This document shows, piece after piece, positions 46,601 through 58,005 of a DNA stretch of 64,000 bases. Position numbers and translations under genes: made by a program. Below the pieces are notes generated by a model. The model saw nothing but the letters and a program-made list of their open reading frames with translations, made no database searches and had not been told where the DNA came from. The DNA comes from Camellia lanceoleosa. Its lineage: Eukaryota; Streptophyta; Magnoliopsida; Ericales; Theaceae. The stretch spans positions 66,847,018 through 66,911,017 of the forward strand of contig CM045763.1 of NCBI GenBank assembly GCA_025200525.1, written 5' to 3'. Positions within the stretch are counted from its first letter, which is position 1. Each line of letters opens with the position of its first letter.

Positions 46601-49050
46601 TGACTGCTTGTGAAGCGGTGAAATGAGCATAAAAAAGAAAACAAACAAAACAGATTCTGATGTACCCATACTTATATATCCTGAATTTCTGATATTAAGT
46701 TTCCATGCACATGCTTGAACTTTTTCTTATGAAAACCACTGAATCGGTTCTTTTGAAGCGTGATGTTGCTTTTCACTATAATGATTTTGGGCAGGAATAG
46801 AATGATTATTCCTTAGCCTCCCTAAGGAATGACCAATCTCCTAAATCGGTGAAAGTTGATTCTGTTTGTAATGTACATTCTTTTTTCTTTTTACCAAATA
46901 GGGGTGAGCAGCGGATATACCGATCCGCCAAACCCGACCGAACCGAACCGATCCGCCGCATTTTGGACGGATGCGTGATGACGAGCGGACGGTTGCGGAT
47001 TGATTTTCTCCAATCCGCCAATTTGGCGGACGGATGGCGGATTTGAGATTTTTTTGGCCGCAACCGAACCGCCAAACCGCCAAATCGCGAGCACTCCTAG
47101 TAATTTATAAGGCTTTGTATTTTCAATTTGTTTAAATATTATATTTGTGTTGTCAATTGAAAAAGAGTTTAAATATTCTGTTGAAAAAAAGTTTTCAACT
47201 TGAATATATTTTTTGAATTGAAAAAAATAAACGTATTATTTTTCTATATTTTTTTGTTTTTAAATCTAACTCTAAAAATAATAAGTAGAAAATATGATAT
47301 ATGCTGGTTGATTTTTGTTTTAAAAAACATATGTAGATATAACAATACAGAGACAAACAATCTCTACTACTGCTCTGTTTATGGTTTTGGTGGTTTGAAT
47401 TGTTATTATATTTTAAGAATCATAGATTGTAATACTTTATGTGGATGAATCATGCTGTGATTGTAATATGTGGATGAGGCATGCAGTGATTGTGGTATTC
47501 TAAAGTTTCAAACTTTCTTTCTTTGGATAAGGCATACAGTGATTGTAATACTTTTTTAAGTCATTGACTGTAATACTTTCTTTTTCTTTTTCTTTTTCTT
47601 TTTTTTTTTTTTTTTTGAGGAAGTGGACAAATTGAATTATGTTGAAAATTTATAAAATTTTAAACCGCCAAACCGATTCGCATCCATCCGCCAAACTGCC
47701 AATCCGCTCAATCCATATCCGCCGGATTGGCGGACTGATGCGGATTGATTTTCTTCAATCCGCCAATCTGGCGGACGGATGGCGGATTGAAGGTTCCGTG
47801 GCCGCAACCGACCCGCGCCCACCCCTAAACCAAACATGAGAATGGGTATTTTGACAAAATAACCATTCCATTCCAACCCTCAATCCAGTGAACCAAACAC
47901 TACCTTAATGATAAACACCAATGAAATGAAGTCAAACTAATTGTTTAAACTTCTAATTGCTTCTCTTGATATTCGCTTCATTTCTGTTTCCTGCACTTAA
48001 CTAGACGCCTTGTTGTTCATTTATTTAAATGAAAATCAACTGGTGTTCTTTTCTGAATTTACACCGATTTCTAATTTCTGTATTGGAATGTTGTGCAGGT
48101 GGTGATGCTTCTTTCCTGTATAATGGCTTTCTTGTTGAATTACAGTGTTTTCTTAAACACAACCCTCAATTCAGCACTGACACAGACTATCTGTGGTAAC
48201 TTAAAGGTCTGCTGTTGTATATGCATGTATAAAGCTCGTGTCAGTCCTGAAAACTGCTTCGTCAGTCCTAACGCATTCTTTTTTCACGTCTAAATATTGA
48301 TTGGGTTGCTGAAATTATACAATAAAGTACGTCATTTTCATTATATATAAGTTCTAAATTTTTCTCATTCACCATATGATCTTGTCCAACGGGAAGTATT
48401 TTGAGGACTGGCCTGCATGGCCACAGACTCAATGACTCCCACTAATGGCATTTTCCCACATAGGATGCAGTGGTAAAAGGAATTATTATTTTTTTATTTA
48501 TTTTTATATTTAACTTAATTGAGTTGAGTATATTGCCCTTGATAGAGCATAATGGCAAAAAAAACCCCCACTTGATTGGGATACAAGGTTTAGTTTGGTT
48601 TGGTTACAGGTCTATGATTTGAAACCTATCACCATATTGACAAGCCCAACATGTATGGCAAAAGTTGTAGAATTTTCATTTATTGCACCTAGTCAAGGCC
48701 TAAATCCACCAAAGTGGACCACATTTTATCAGTGAAATACATTTTGTGATATCGATTCCTTTTTAAACCGAGAAGAAAATGTTGTAACTGATAAATCATG
48801 TCAATGTAGGATCTCTTTACAGTTGGACTTGGCTGGCTGCTGTTTGGTGGGCTTCCCTTTGATTTGGTAAGCACAAACTTCATTTTGGCTTTTCAATTTT
48901 TTTTTTCCTGATGCCAATCTACACAGTATTCTTGTCTCTGCTAAATTTCTCACACAAGCATGCCTTGATCCCCAGTTGAACGTCATTGGCCAGTCTCTTG
49001 GTTTTCTTGGGTCGTGTCTATATGCATACAGCAAACTTAAGGGGAAGTAA
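40601..49050 (+). CDS. UGNT1: UDP-N-acetylglucosamine / nucleotide-sugar transporter, UGNT1-like, ten exons
   Basis: Exons: 40601-40718, 42913-42989, 44404-44565, 44662-44795, 45257-45387, 45481-45525, 45659-45756, 48099-48206, 48810-48866, 48976-49050. All junctions are GT-AG and phases match, giving 1005 bp, 334 residues plus TAA. The protein is hydrophobic with about nine or ten membrane segments (first at residues 30-50). It carries YTALRRTTVAFTMVTEYL (about 130-147), KSSGLNSFGLMW (about 208-219), LNTTLNSALTQTICGNLKD (about 274-292) and FGGLPFDL near the C-terminus. Drug/metabolite-superfamily nucleotide-sugar transporters of this type exchange UDP-sugars for UMP across Golgi or ER membranes. 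From memory of the family the best fit is plant UGNT1. Substrate and orthology are inferred. No stop or frameshift is seen, although MITEs fill introns 1 and 7. GGAAGTAAGC at the stop could also be a donor, so a longer C-terminus is possible but less likely. Confidence 0.9.
41264..41643. mobile_element. fold-back (long inverted repeat) MITE in intron 1 of the transporter gene
   Basis: The two halves are inverted copies over about 170 bp: left GGAAGCAGCTGGAACTGGAC and GTCCTGTTTTAATAATCTGA; right the complement, ending CAAGCTGCTCCC. Flanks TTGCTAAC and TTGCTAAT form an imperfect 8-bp target duplication. Terminal-arm length is Mutator-like, while an 8-bp duplication would fit hAT. A relative lies at 53290. 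Confidence 0.75.
41736..42105. mobile_element. fold-back MITE in intron 1 of the transporter gene
   Basis: Inverted arms of about 115 bp: left GATACATCCCTCTAATTGGG, AAAAGAGCACTAATGATGT and ATAGGACCCACACACTAATT; right their complement, ending TTAGAGGGATGTATC. Each arm holds a long A or T run. No ORF. Confidence 0.8.
45787..45873. mobile_element. very short MITE in intron 7 of the transporter gene
   Basis: GTTTGGATCTTGGATTTGTG and its inverted counterpart CCACAAATCCTAGATCCAAA are separated by about 30 bp. The element lies just after exon 7. Confidence 0.65.
46210..46372. mobile_element. PIF/Harbinger-like MITE in intron 7, TTA target duplication
   Basis: Ends GTGCTAGTTTGGCATGTGCT and AGCACTTCCCAAACAACCCC are inverted, and TTA flanks both sides (46207-46209, 46373-46375). 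The length is 163 bp. Confidence 0.75.
46796..47895. mobile_element. composite MITE cluster in intron 7 (AGGGGTG-type elements)
   Basis: From 46902 TAGGGGTGAGCAG begins a GC-rich segment of repeated GGATCCGCC/GGCGGA words ending CGAGCACTCCTA at 47100. A second segment (47660-47826) with the same words ends GCGCCCACCCCTA. They may be two elements or the two ends of one 925-bp element; flanks TACCAAAT and AACCAAAC are only roughly alike. The outer sequences (AATGATTATTCC near 46800, AACCATTCCATTCCAACC near 47861) look like ends of another MITE into which this one inserted. Confidence 0.5.
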
Positions 49051-49432
49051 GCGTTAAAATGCTGTGCTGATCTCATGCTATCGGTTGTAAATTAGCCAAA
49101 TTTTGATATAATGAATATTAGCTCTTATAGAGTATATTATCCAAAGTTGCTAAGCTAGGTCTTTTTTAAGTATTCTAATTCTAGGATAATGGAACTTTGA
49201 CATTGCAATATGCAATTTTCTTCTTGTTCTCTATTGAATATCATCAAAAAAAGAGTTGTTTAGACCCAATGTTGTAAAGTTCCAATCTCACCACAGTTTG
49301 ATATTCTGTTTTTCAACTTGGTAGCAACTGGTTGGATGATAATTTTATGTTTTTACATGTAATTAAACACTCAACAAACATGTGACATATATGCAGCCGA
49401 ATTATATGAAGTTGTATTATCTAGAAATGAGA

Positions 49433-49568
49433 CTAGGTCCTCTATTCTCATACCCACCATCTCCCTATTCCAAACCATCTATCTACCACACGATCAGAGC
49501 TAGAAAGATTGATCGTGTGGCAAAGAGTTGATTTGGGATTGAGGACAGGGAAAATAGGGATAAAGGAT
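49433..49568. mobile_element. small fold-back MITE downstream of the transporter gene
   Basis: The central hairpin ACCACACGATC...GATCGTGTGG lies within diverged outer arms (TCCTCTATTCTCATACCC; right-hand counterpart AAAATAGGGATAAAGGATTC). The length is about 136 bp. Confidence 0.6.
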
Positions 49569-49685
49569 TCCATATATTATGTTTGTATCAATAAGATATA
49601 TATATATATGTTTAGTTAGATATTAAAAACTTGGTAATTTCATGTGTTTGTAAGATTCTCTTATTGAAAAGAATTTGGCTTGTAC

Positions 49686-49850
49686 TTTGCATAGAGGTCA
49701 TCAAGGATGGATCCGCGGGGGGGGTACTTTGCATAGAGGTCATCAAGGATGGATCCGCGGGGGGGGGACTTTGCATAGAAGGCATCAAGGATGGATCATG
49801 GGGGTACTTTGCATAGAAGTCATCAAGGATGGATCCAGGGGGGGGGGGGC
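49686..49850. repeat. four tandem copies of a transposon-end/target junction
   Basis: The unit TTTGCATAGAGGTCATCAAG plus GATGGATCC and a run of G recurs four times at 39-46 bp spacing. Each unit joins about 14 bp of host target to about 20 bp of hAT terminus. The first two copies keep the exact GAGGTCAT. The third and fourth have GAAGGCAT and GAAGTCAT. The G runs are 8 to 11 long. Confidence 0.92.
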
Positions 49851-51106
49851 GGCTGCACCCCCAAAAATTTGGAAAATATCATATATTATACTAGAAATTT
49901 TAAAATAATTTAAAATTATAGGAGTTCTCACCCCCAAATTTTTTTTAGATAATTTCAAAATTATATAGAGTAGCCCCCCCAATTTTTTAAACTATTTGAA
50001 ATTTTTGTTCTTATGAGATATATTATGGAGATTACTGATGATCTTTGTCAAGCTTTGCAAAGTAAATCTCAAGATATATTAAATGCAATGCATTTGGTGT
50101 CTACAATGAAGATACTTATTCAAAAATTTAGAGAAGATGGATGGGTTCTATTGTTGGAGAAAATTAAATTATTTTTTAATGATCATGGTATACAGATTCC
50201 TGATATGAGCTATCCTTATAAAGGAGGCCAAGGTCGGTCTTGTTCTGAAAGAGATCAGCTCACCACGGAACATCATTTTCGAGTTGATATTTTTATGGTT
50301 ACAGTTGATTTCCAGTTACAAAAATTAAACAATAGGTTTAAGCAAGATGTAATGGAATTGCTTGTTTTTAGCTCAGCTTTGGATCCTATGGATGGTTATA
50401 GATCATTCAACATTGAGGATATTTGCAAACTTGCAAATAAATTTTATCCCGTGGATTTCTTCGAGCAAGAAAAATTGCATTTGAAGTATCAGTTGGAAAA
50501 CTATAAGCTTGATATTTCCATACTTCCCGAGTTTTAGAAGCTGTCAACCATTTATGAGTTGTGTCAAATGTTGACAAAAACAAAAAATTCGACAAGTTAT
50601 CCTCTTATTGATAGATTGATCCGTCTTATGTTGACTTTACCTGTTTCAACTACTACATCGGAACGTGCATTTTCAACTATGAAACTCGTTAAGTCTAAAT
50701 TGTGCAATAGGATGGAAGATGATTTTCTGGCTAGTTACTTGATTACGTACATTGAAAAAGACATTACTCAAGGATTTAATGTAGACTCTATCATCCATGC
50801 TTTTGATATTATGAAAAAGCGTCGAGTTCAATTGAAGATGGCTAATTTTAGTAAATAAATGCATGTAGAAATAGTTACTACTTTTTGTAAGTGAATATGG
50901 GCAAAAAAATATTCTCAATTGTATAATCATCTTTTGGTACTCAACTATGTTAACAAAGAATATATAGTTCAATTTTTTATCGTAACATTATTGATTTTTT
51001 TCATGTTAGTAGAAATTGATATTGAATTTCAAATTTTATTGGTTAGAGGTTCAACGTACTTTGGCCCCCTCAAAGTCATAATCCTGGATCCGTCCTTGGA
51101 GGTCAT
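49694..51106 (+). mobile_element. hAT transposon, internally deleted, with amplified left end
   Basis: Right end GGATCCGTCCTTG (to 51098) and left end CAAGGATGGATCC (from 49702) are inverted. The 8-bp flank GAGGTCAT is present on both sides (49694-49701 and 51099-51106), as expected for hAT. The left end plus its flank is repeated four times (49702, about 49744, about 49784, 49824). Only the C-terminal half of a transposase lies inside. It sits about 0.65 kb after the stop of the transporter gene, in its 3' flank or a 3' intron. Confidence 0.88.
50013..50858 (+). pseudogene. hAT transposase, C-terminal half with dimerisation domain
   Basis: Two open pieces (50013-50537, 50559-50858) share one frame and are separated by a single TAG at 50535. 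The second holds the hAT C-terminal dimerisation block: LIRLMLTLPVSTTTSERAFS then TMKLVKSKLCNRMEDDFLAS and YIEKDI. The first has the preceding region (VDFQLQKLNNRFKQD, ALDPMDGYRSF) of transposases with TTF-type zinc fingers. The zinc finger and first catalytic part are missing, so it cannot cut DNA. The remaining dimerisation domain could in principle interact with related transposases if translated, which is speculative. Confidence 0.9.
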
Positions 51107-53289
51107 GCTGATATTTTCTCCATGGTTCCAATTTTATCAGATATTCTCTAAAGGATGTTTTTGTAATTTGTGCACAGCAGTTGACAATTTCAGGGCAAAT
51201 GAATTGAAAAGCTAAAATAATTTTTGGAGGGTGAGAAATAGCTGAATAGCATGGTTTCCATTCTTCCAAGAGTGGGGAAGTTTAGGCATAAAAAAGAATC
51301 AAAAGAAATAAATTTTTGGTTTTGGGACTTGGATTTGGATGTGAATCACTTTCCTCAAGAAAATATATTTTGGAAGCAGGAATGAAAATTTCTAAATCAA
51401 CATCCCGAAGAAAGCGATCTAAAACTGTGGCAATTGTGATACAAGGTTGGGTTGGGTTTTTGTTTTCTTCATTTTTGTATTTCGTGTTTCTGAAAATAAA
51501 AATAATGAAACTGAAAGTATAGAAGCTTAAAAATAATGATCAAATCAGTGTAGAAAGTTACTAAAAAAACATCAATATGACGTCCAATTTTGTTTTAAAC
51601 AGATGACAAATGAATTGGTATTTTTTGACTTTTTATTTAACATGTTGCCCAGACGCCAAGAATTCCTTATTATAAAAGAGCTAAAAGACAAAATTTGTCA
51701 AGTAAAAAATATAAAGAGAAAATACAATCCACTGGTATTTTTAAAAAATAATTACAAATTTATGAAAAAATTTAAATTTAAAATTATAATTATTAAAATC
51801 TATAAAATTTAACATTGATTTGTAATTATTTTTAAAAAATACTAATGATTGGATATTTTTCTAAAATATAATAATTTTATCTTAAAATAAAATGATCCAA
51901 TCTTAGTCCTAATTACCAATCAAATGTGAATACATAGGTATATAGAGAGATGTAGCAGCTCGAGTTCGTAGAGAGATGTGTCTTTGTTGTCTGCACAAGG
52001 TGACAAATTGAAACATTCAAGTTTACTTCAATATATATATATTGACCCGAATTTCATGCAAAAATATGTGTGCATTAGATCAAGGGTTTTCCCACTTTCA
52101 CACCTACTCAATATTCCTACTCTTCTCAATCCCAAAAGGCTCTTCTTGATTTCATCTCAAATCCAAGGGGCACTAGAAAAGAAAAAAAAAAAAAAACCTT
52201 TTCTCGATGATTAAATAATATTTAACTAAGTGAGACTTACTTGGTTGTAACGCTGTTAAACAAATTAAGTTACTTGAGTTCGATTCGCTATTTAAACAAG
52301 TCAAACTTAAATATGATTTTAAATTCGTTAAGTTTTCAAGTATGACATTAAACATATTTTTCATTTGTAATTTGTTAATCGTATAAATGAAAAAATTATA
52401 TTACTATCTCTTTTATATTAATCCATGCGTCTACATACATACTATTTCTATTATTTTCAATCACTTTATCCTTACAAAAAATCGGTGTAAATATGTTAAA
52501 TTTGTAGAACTTAATATATTTTTGTTAAACTTCAAAGGTAGTCAATATAATAAGGGTTATGCTATTGATCATCCAATTGATGATCATTAGTTTCAATATG
52601 CGTATAAGAAATGTATAGAATTATATAAAAAATGTATAAAAATTATTCTAAAATTTTAATTATTTTGACATTATCTACACTGTAAAAGTAATAGCATGAT
52701 TCTAATAAAAATGCTTGGTCTAGAAGACACCAAAGCATGAAAAAAGAAAGAGACACTTAAAAGTGATTCAAAATATTCTTTTGGAGTGGAGGAGACACAA
52801 GTTTAAGAAAGTATGTTTTGCTTTTCCTAAGAAAAAGGCCAACATGTCAACATGCCAAAACCCAAAAACATTGAAATTAAAGGCCATGGGGTTGTCCCTT
52901 TGTCCTACCCTTCTAATCAATGAGTCTCCATTTTAGCATACTATATGGGTCAACTGCTCATCTTGGAAAAATACTGTTTCTTCATGAGACTTGTGAACAA
53001 AATTAAATAAACAAAAAAAAAAAAATAGATAAAGCCTTGGCAGCAGAGCTATCTTTTGACCCCTCCCTCACCCTTTAGTCTTAGAGAAATGATAAAATTG
53101 TTAGATATTTTCAGAATATCATATGTTACTATTTATATGGTATATTGAACTAATAAAATATTACAATAAATGAGTTAATTTCTTTCTCTTAACTATCTAA
53201 CAAAGGTGAGTTAGGATGATTCAATTGTAAAATTTGTTGCTAGGTGATTGGTTTACTGTATCAAATAGTATTTTAAAAGAATTTGACTT
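51107..53289. other. intergenic stretch, AT-rich, no gene seen
   Basis: Contains A/T-rich sequence with runs of poly-A, a palindromic ACAAATTTATG-like area near 51755, and small ORFs without recognisable motifs (51316, 51603, 51978). 51360-51430 has exon-like composition after GGAAGCAG and could be an unused 3' exon of the transporter, without support. Confidence 0.45.
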
Positions 53290-53640
53290 CTCTCTAGTCC
53301 AATCATGGACGGAAAGGTGTTGTTTAAACCCGTGAAGTCCATTATGAGTTCCGTTTTAATAATTCAAATCATTTATTTTGTTAGATTTTTCGTGTATATA
53401 ATAAAAAAAATCAATCCGATAATCGTAATTTATTCAATTTATCATATCTGTCTACTAAAAAATGGATGACAAATGTGTTTTTAAAAATAGACTATTAATT
53501 TTTTTAGTAAAAAGTGCGATAAAATGAATAGGTTAGGAATATCGGATCGATTTAATTTTTTGTATAGATGATATATACAAAGAGCGCAACAAAATAAACA
53601 ATTTTAATTGTCAAAATGAAACAAGTGGTGAACAATATCC
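53290..53640. mobile_element. fold-back MITE related to the one in intron 1
   Basis: Left arm TTTTAATAATTCAAATCA, TTTATTTTGTTAG, TCAATCCGATAATCG; the right arm is its diverged complement (CGGATCGATTTAATTTTTTG, GCAACAAAATAAACAATTTT). The GTTTTAATAAT phrase and layout resemble 41264-41643. Confidence 0.6.
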
Positions 53641-53686
53641 AGATCAATTTTAAAATTACTGAATAATTACTAGACAAATAAATAAC

Positions 53687-53726
<40 letters not shown>

Positions 53727-54483
53727 CTCATAGGATGTGGTGCTGAAAGAAGAGTGAAATGGTTAAGGCGTGGGGCAATCTGTTTGGCTAGTGGCACGCC
53801 AACTTATCGCCCCCAAATCATGAGTGAGTGAGAGAATTTTCCAGAAAAAAGGTTTTGATCTAAGAAAAATATCAAGTGCATTTGTGTGTGATTTAAAATA
53901 ATCATGACAGTTATTCAAGATTGAAACATTCATAATCTCAAAAATTATGCCACGCATGTAGCATTACCATATCATATTGAAGATGAATTTAAGTCACCAA
54001 GTGTATGTTTTTACACGATTTTTTACAACAATAATATTACAAACTTAAAAAAAATTGGGATATTTGGGCACCTAACATTTTGGGTGTGCGTATGTACTGA
54101 TTAGAAGGAAGATACACATATTGTGTGCCAAACTAATAAAAATAAAGAATATATAAAAATAAAAAAGTAAGTAGTTGTAATTGTTTTGTAGGCGAGAAGT
54201 TATGTTTAAATTAGCTAGAAGTGAAATTAAGTACAAAATATTTACTTAATATGTAGAAAATAAAAGGCGTTTCAAGTTTTGACTTTATATAATAGTATAG
54301 ATAGATTGCAATATCTTATCATGAGATTATATATTTTTAGACTTTCAAAACATTGTGAGTGATCTAAATAATTTTTGGGGACTACATATAAAGGATTTCA
54401 TATCTAATAATTTTTTTTTTAAAATAAATAAATATTGAATATAATATTGATATCAACTAATAAAATTGCAATGAGAAGACTAT
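53641..54483. other. intergenic stretch with a GA microsatellite
   Basis: (GA)n at about 53698-53726 follows a short AT repeat. The segment at 53750-53815 has TGGTTAAGGCG, which resembles a tRNA D-arm but lacks the rest of a tRNA. No gene. Confidence 0.5.
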
Positions 54484-54738
54484 GCTTCGTTTGGGAAGGG
54501 GTTGGCTTTTTTACTTTTTGACTTTATTAGCTATTTTAAATTTGGACTAAAAAAGTCTGGGTTTGGAAAGGACTTTTTTTTTTTTGACTTTTTGGCTTTT
54601 TTGACTTTTTGTGAGAGAATGAATGTAATGATTATAAGTTGGATGTGATATTTTGTCTTTTTGGACTAAAAAATATATTTTATTTTTTGTGACTATTTTA
54701 GCCAAAAAAGTTCCAAACCTCTCTTCCCAAACGGAGCT
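54484..54738. mobile_element. MITE of the GTTTGG-end group
   Basis: Left end GCTTCGTTTGGGAAGGGGTT; right end AACCTCTCTTCCCAAACGGAG with CT. TAT flanks both sides. The interior is TTTTTTGACTTTTTGG-rich. Confidence 0.7.
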
Positions 54739-55120
54739 TATTAATTAGTGGTAAGAGACTGCTCTAACAAGTAATATTTATTCATTTATAATTTTAAATT
54801 GACCCGTCATACTGTGGCCTTGTTTGGAGACCGCATATTTTAACTAAAAAGTAAAAATATTACTATCTCTATTTTTCTACATATATTTTTATAAAAAATT
54901 AAAAAATTATTAAAATAATCTATTCTCAAAGTAATCTATTTAATGATGTAATTGTTATATTTAATATTTATTAAATTTTAAAATAACTGAGAGGAAAAGG
55001 GGTGAGCCCATAAAAAAGGGGTAGCAAGGCCCAAGGTGAGTCTCCCCAGGGCAGGGCTCCTTTAGCGCCGGTGTCCCCGCTGTGGCCTAGCCTTTTTGCT
55101 TCTATTGCAAAAGTGTGTTT
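54739..55120. other. AT-rich spacer and a GC-rich short segment
   Basis: 55010-55100 is an isolated GC-rich stretch (AAGGCCCAAGGTGAGTCTCC, GCGCCGGTGTCCCCGCTGTG) that looks like part of a dispersed element. I cannot assign it. Confidence 0.4.
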
Positions 55121-55121
<1 letters not shown>

Positions 55122-55209
<88 letters not shown>

Positions 55210-55217
55210 GGGGGGGG
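55122..55217. repeat. compound microsatellite (GT)n(GA)n followed by a G11 run
   Basis: About 21 GT units, then about 19 GA units, then AGAGG and a run of 11 G. ORFs on both strands here are translations of the repeat. Confidence 0.97.
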
Positions 55218-56383
55218 AAATTATTAAATATTTTCAAAATATTACATATCTCTACTTCTTAACTAATTATTTAATATGCCTTCTTATATTTTCTAATCAT
55301 CGAACACAAAATATCTAACCTACCTACCTTCTTCACTAATTATAATACTATAGAACATTATGTTTTTATGTTTCAAAATTACTGAATAATTACTTGTGAG
55401 AGAGAGTATTTGTTTTGTTTTTTTTATTTATTATTATGTGTGTGTGTGTGTGTTGTGGTGTGGTGTATGTGTTTGTACATACAACTTCGGAAACTTCTTT
55501 TCCATGCAGACAAATCCTTCCCTGACATTCTGCATTTATGTTCGAATAAGTTTATGGAGATACCTACTCCAAAAAAAAAGAAGTCATGGAGATGGTAGCT
55601 GGTTTATGGTTCATATAGTTATTTTTTTGAGATAATAAGAAAGTTTTCGAGTTTGAGTTGATGGAGTGATTGTGATGTTTTTGTTATAATTTAACTTCCT
55701 ATCTTCTAATATTCTATTGAGGTTGTTTAGTGGTGATTATTTTAAGTTAAAAATAAATAATTAGAAAGTAGAAATTAAAAATACTATTATCTTACCTGCT
55801 GAAAAATTAGTGTTTTTTTTTTTATTTAAATTATTTCTGCCTAATAAATTATAAAAAGAAGTTGTATCAAAAAATTTGTCATAAACTCACAAATTAAAAT
55901 AAGTTATAAGTTATTTGTATAATCTCCACCAAACATCTCCATTGTATAGCAAAAAATAAATAAATAAATAATAACAACTTTAAATGAAAATGTGTGGTTG
56001 AGATTGAATTTGTATAGTATAAAATTTATATATATAATAAAATTAAATTATAAAATAATAGCTCTAGATAATTTCTAAATAGGTAAATGTGAATTTATAA
56101 TATTCATGTTTCTGTTCTCGCTACATTCCCCTCTCTCCCCTTTTTCGCTCATCACTTGCCTCTCTTTTTATATGTTTCTTTTTTTATAATTGTTTGGGAT
56201 CAACGTTTTTAGTAATTTCTTTTGTTATTTTTTTTGGTTTATAGTTTAGTTTCTTAAATTTTTTTTAAAAATTTACATTTTTGAGTTATGCTCCACTAAA
56301 CAGACCTAAAAAATTAAAAAAAAAAAAATTGAAGAAAGATTAAAAAAAAAAAAAGAGAGTAAAAAACAGTTGGCTTTGGCTTT
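55218..56383. other. AT-rich intergenic stretch
   Basis: It includes a second short GT repeat (about 55437-55453) and A/T runs. ORFs at 55396-55635 are low-complexity. No gene. Confidence 0.5.
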
Positions 56384-57209
56384 AAGAGGAGTGCTACTAT
56401 TAGCAGCTCGTCAGTTTTTTGGACTCTTTATTTTTAGCTTTATTTTTATTATAATAATAATCTCAAATAAAATTATTAAAATGGATATTGATAATTTTGA
56501 GACATTCCATTTTAAAATTAAACCCACACACCTACTACATCATGAGTTAGAATTTAAGAGAACACTCACCTCTATCACCACACATCCATCTTCTCCAAAT
56601 CTCATTTTTAAAATCTATCTACTCTCAAAACCTTGAAAATCTTTTGACGACAATATTCTGACAGTAACAGTGACAACCATTTGATTACTTATACTTCTCC
56701 GACAATGACAATGAGTGAAATTTTTTTCAGTAACCACAACTCTATGAGGCGAGAGGAGTACAATAATAAAAGTTCAGAAGAGGTTCATATTTTTTATGGT
56801 GTTCTTAACTTAGAGGAAATTGACCTTATAAATGACAAAAATAATAAAAATTGTTCGTTGTTTTTTCGAAACTGAACTGCAAAACATATGACCGAAATTT
56901 GGAAATACAGACCCGAACATTATTTATTTGTTCGGGAATAGATAACCGAACATTTATTTTCTTAGGTCATGAACAAATATTCAGAGATGAAGTAGTAATC
57001 ACATTCGTGAGTTTTGTTAGGGTTTTTGATAGAGAGGCTTTTTGGGGTGTGAGGGTGTGCATTCAAGTGAATGAATGAAATATTTTCATAAGGATAATTT
57101 TGGTATTATTTAGGAGGAAAAAAAATTTAAGAGTTTTAGAATTTATAAATGAGGGCCCAAAGAAATGGATGGTCCTAAATAATTGATGGCTGCTAATAGC
57201 AGCTCTTCT
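56384..57209. mobile_element. Mutator-like non-autonomous element with GCTATTAGCAGC ends
   Basis: Left end AAGAGGAGTGCTACTATTAG then CAGCTCGTCAG; the right end is its inverted counterpart, ending ATGGCTGCTAATAGCAGCTC then TTCTT. Inverted similarity continues inwards over about 45 bp. The interior has fairly mixed composition (56480-57080) with ORFs lacking known motifs, so a captured gene fragment is possible. Related to 38716-39905. Confidence 0.6.
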
Positions 57210-58005
57210 TTAGGAAATTTTTTTTTTTAATTTTTATTTATTTTTTACTTTTTAAATTCATCTACACAAGATGAACCTGAAAAGTATAATTTGAAAAAAA
57301 CAAATCACAAAAATGAAAAAAAAAACCGTAAAAAATGACTTTTCTCGCCTTCTTGCCTACTGATATAGGACATTACCAATTTTAGATTAGCTTGTCACTT
57401 TTTTGTCGGGTTTTGATTGTGAGGGGGTATATATGTGTATACACATCAGAAAATGCAGTACTCTGAGGTGTGGGCACTCACCATTTGTTGAAAAAAAAAA
57501 AAAAAAAACAGTTTTTATTTTGGGCCAATCATCCCTCTCCATTCATGACCCCCAGTGACCCTCACTGGGAGTCTTAGCCATTTTTCCACTGTAAAATTGG
57601 ATAACTCTGTTGATGGTGTTGAAATTATAAATTTTTTGGGAAAATTATAGAATGTTCTCGGAACATTATCATTTATTAACTAATTATCATTTAATATGTC
57701 ATCTCATATTCTCCAATCATCCAAAACAATATCTCACATGCCCATCTTCTCTACCAATTACAATATTATAGAATATCATATGTATATATTTCGAAATTAT
57801 TGAATAATTACTACTTTTTTAGGGTACCAAAAAATAATTAGGGGTACATAGCCAAAAATCACACTTTATCGTTGAATAGAAAAATCTTATATTTGATTGT
57901 TAGTGATTATAATTGAATATACAAAAATAAAATGGTTCTCATAAAAAATTGAAGTGATTTTCTTGATTTTTATTTATTAGTCAGATTGATTTTACTTATT
58001 GCTTA
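57210..58005. other. AT-rich intergenic stretch
   Basis: Poly-A/T runs, and a short GC-rich piece (57530-57580, CCCCCAGTGACCCTCACTGG) that is imperfectly palindromic. No gene. Confidence 0.45.

Noticed and set aside
46641..49976. Additional coding exons in intron 7 and downstream of the transporter
   Set aside because: The small ORFs there are made of MITE sequence (GGCGGA words) or microsatellite, and the ten-exon model is complete and in phase without them.
53750..53815. tRNA-like segment (TGGTTAAGGCG resembling a D-arm box A)
   Set aside because: No T-arm box B, anticodon stem or acceptor pairing could be found at the right spacing.
54971..55262. ORFs over the GT/GA microsatellite on both strands
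   Set aside because: They are repeat translations (poly SL, poly HT, poly CV) with no other sequence features.
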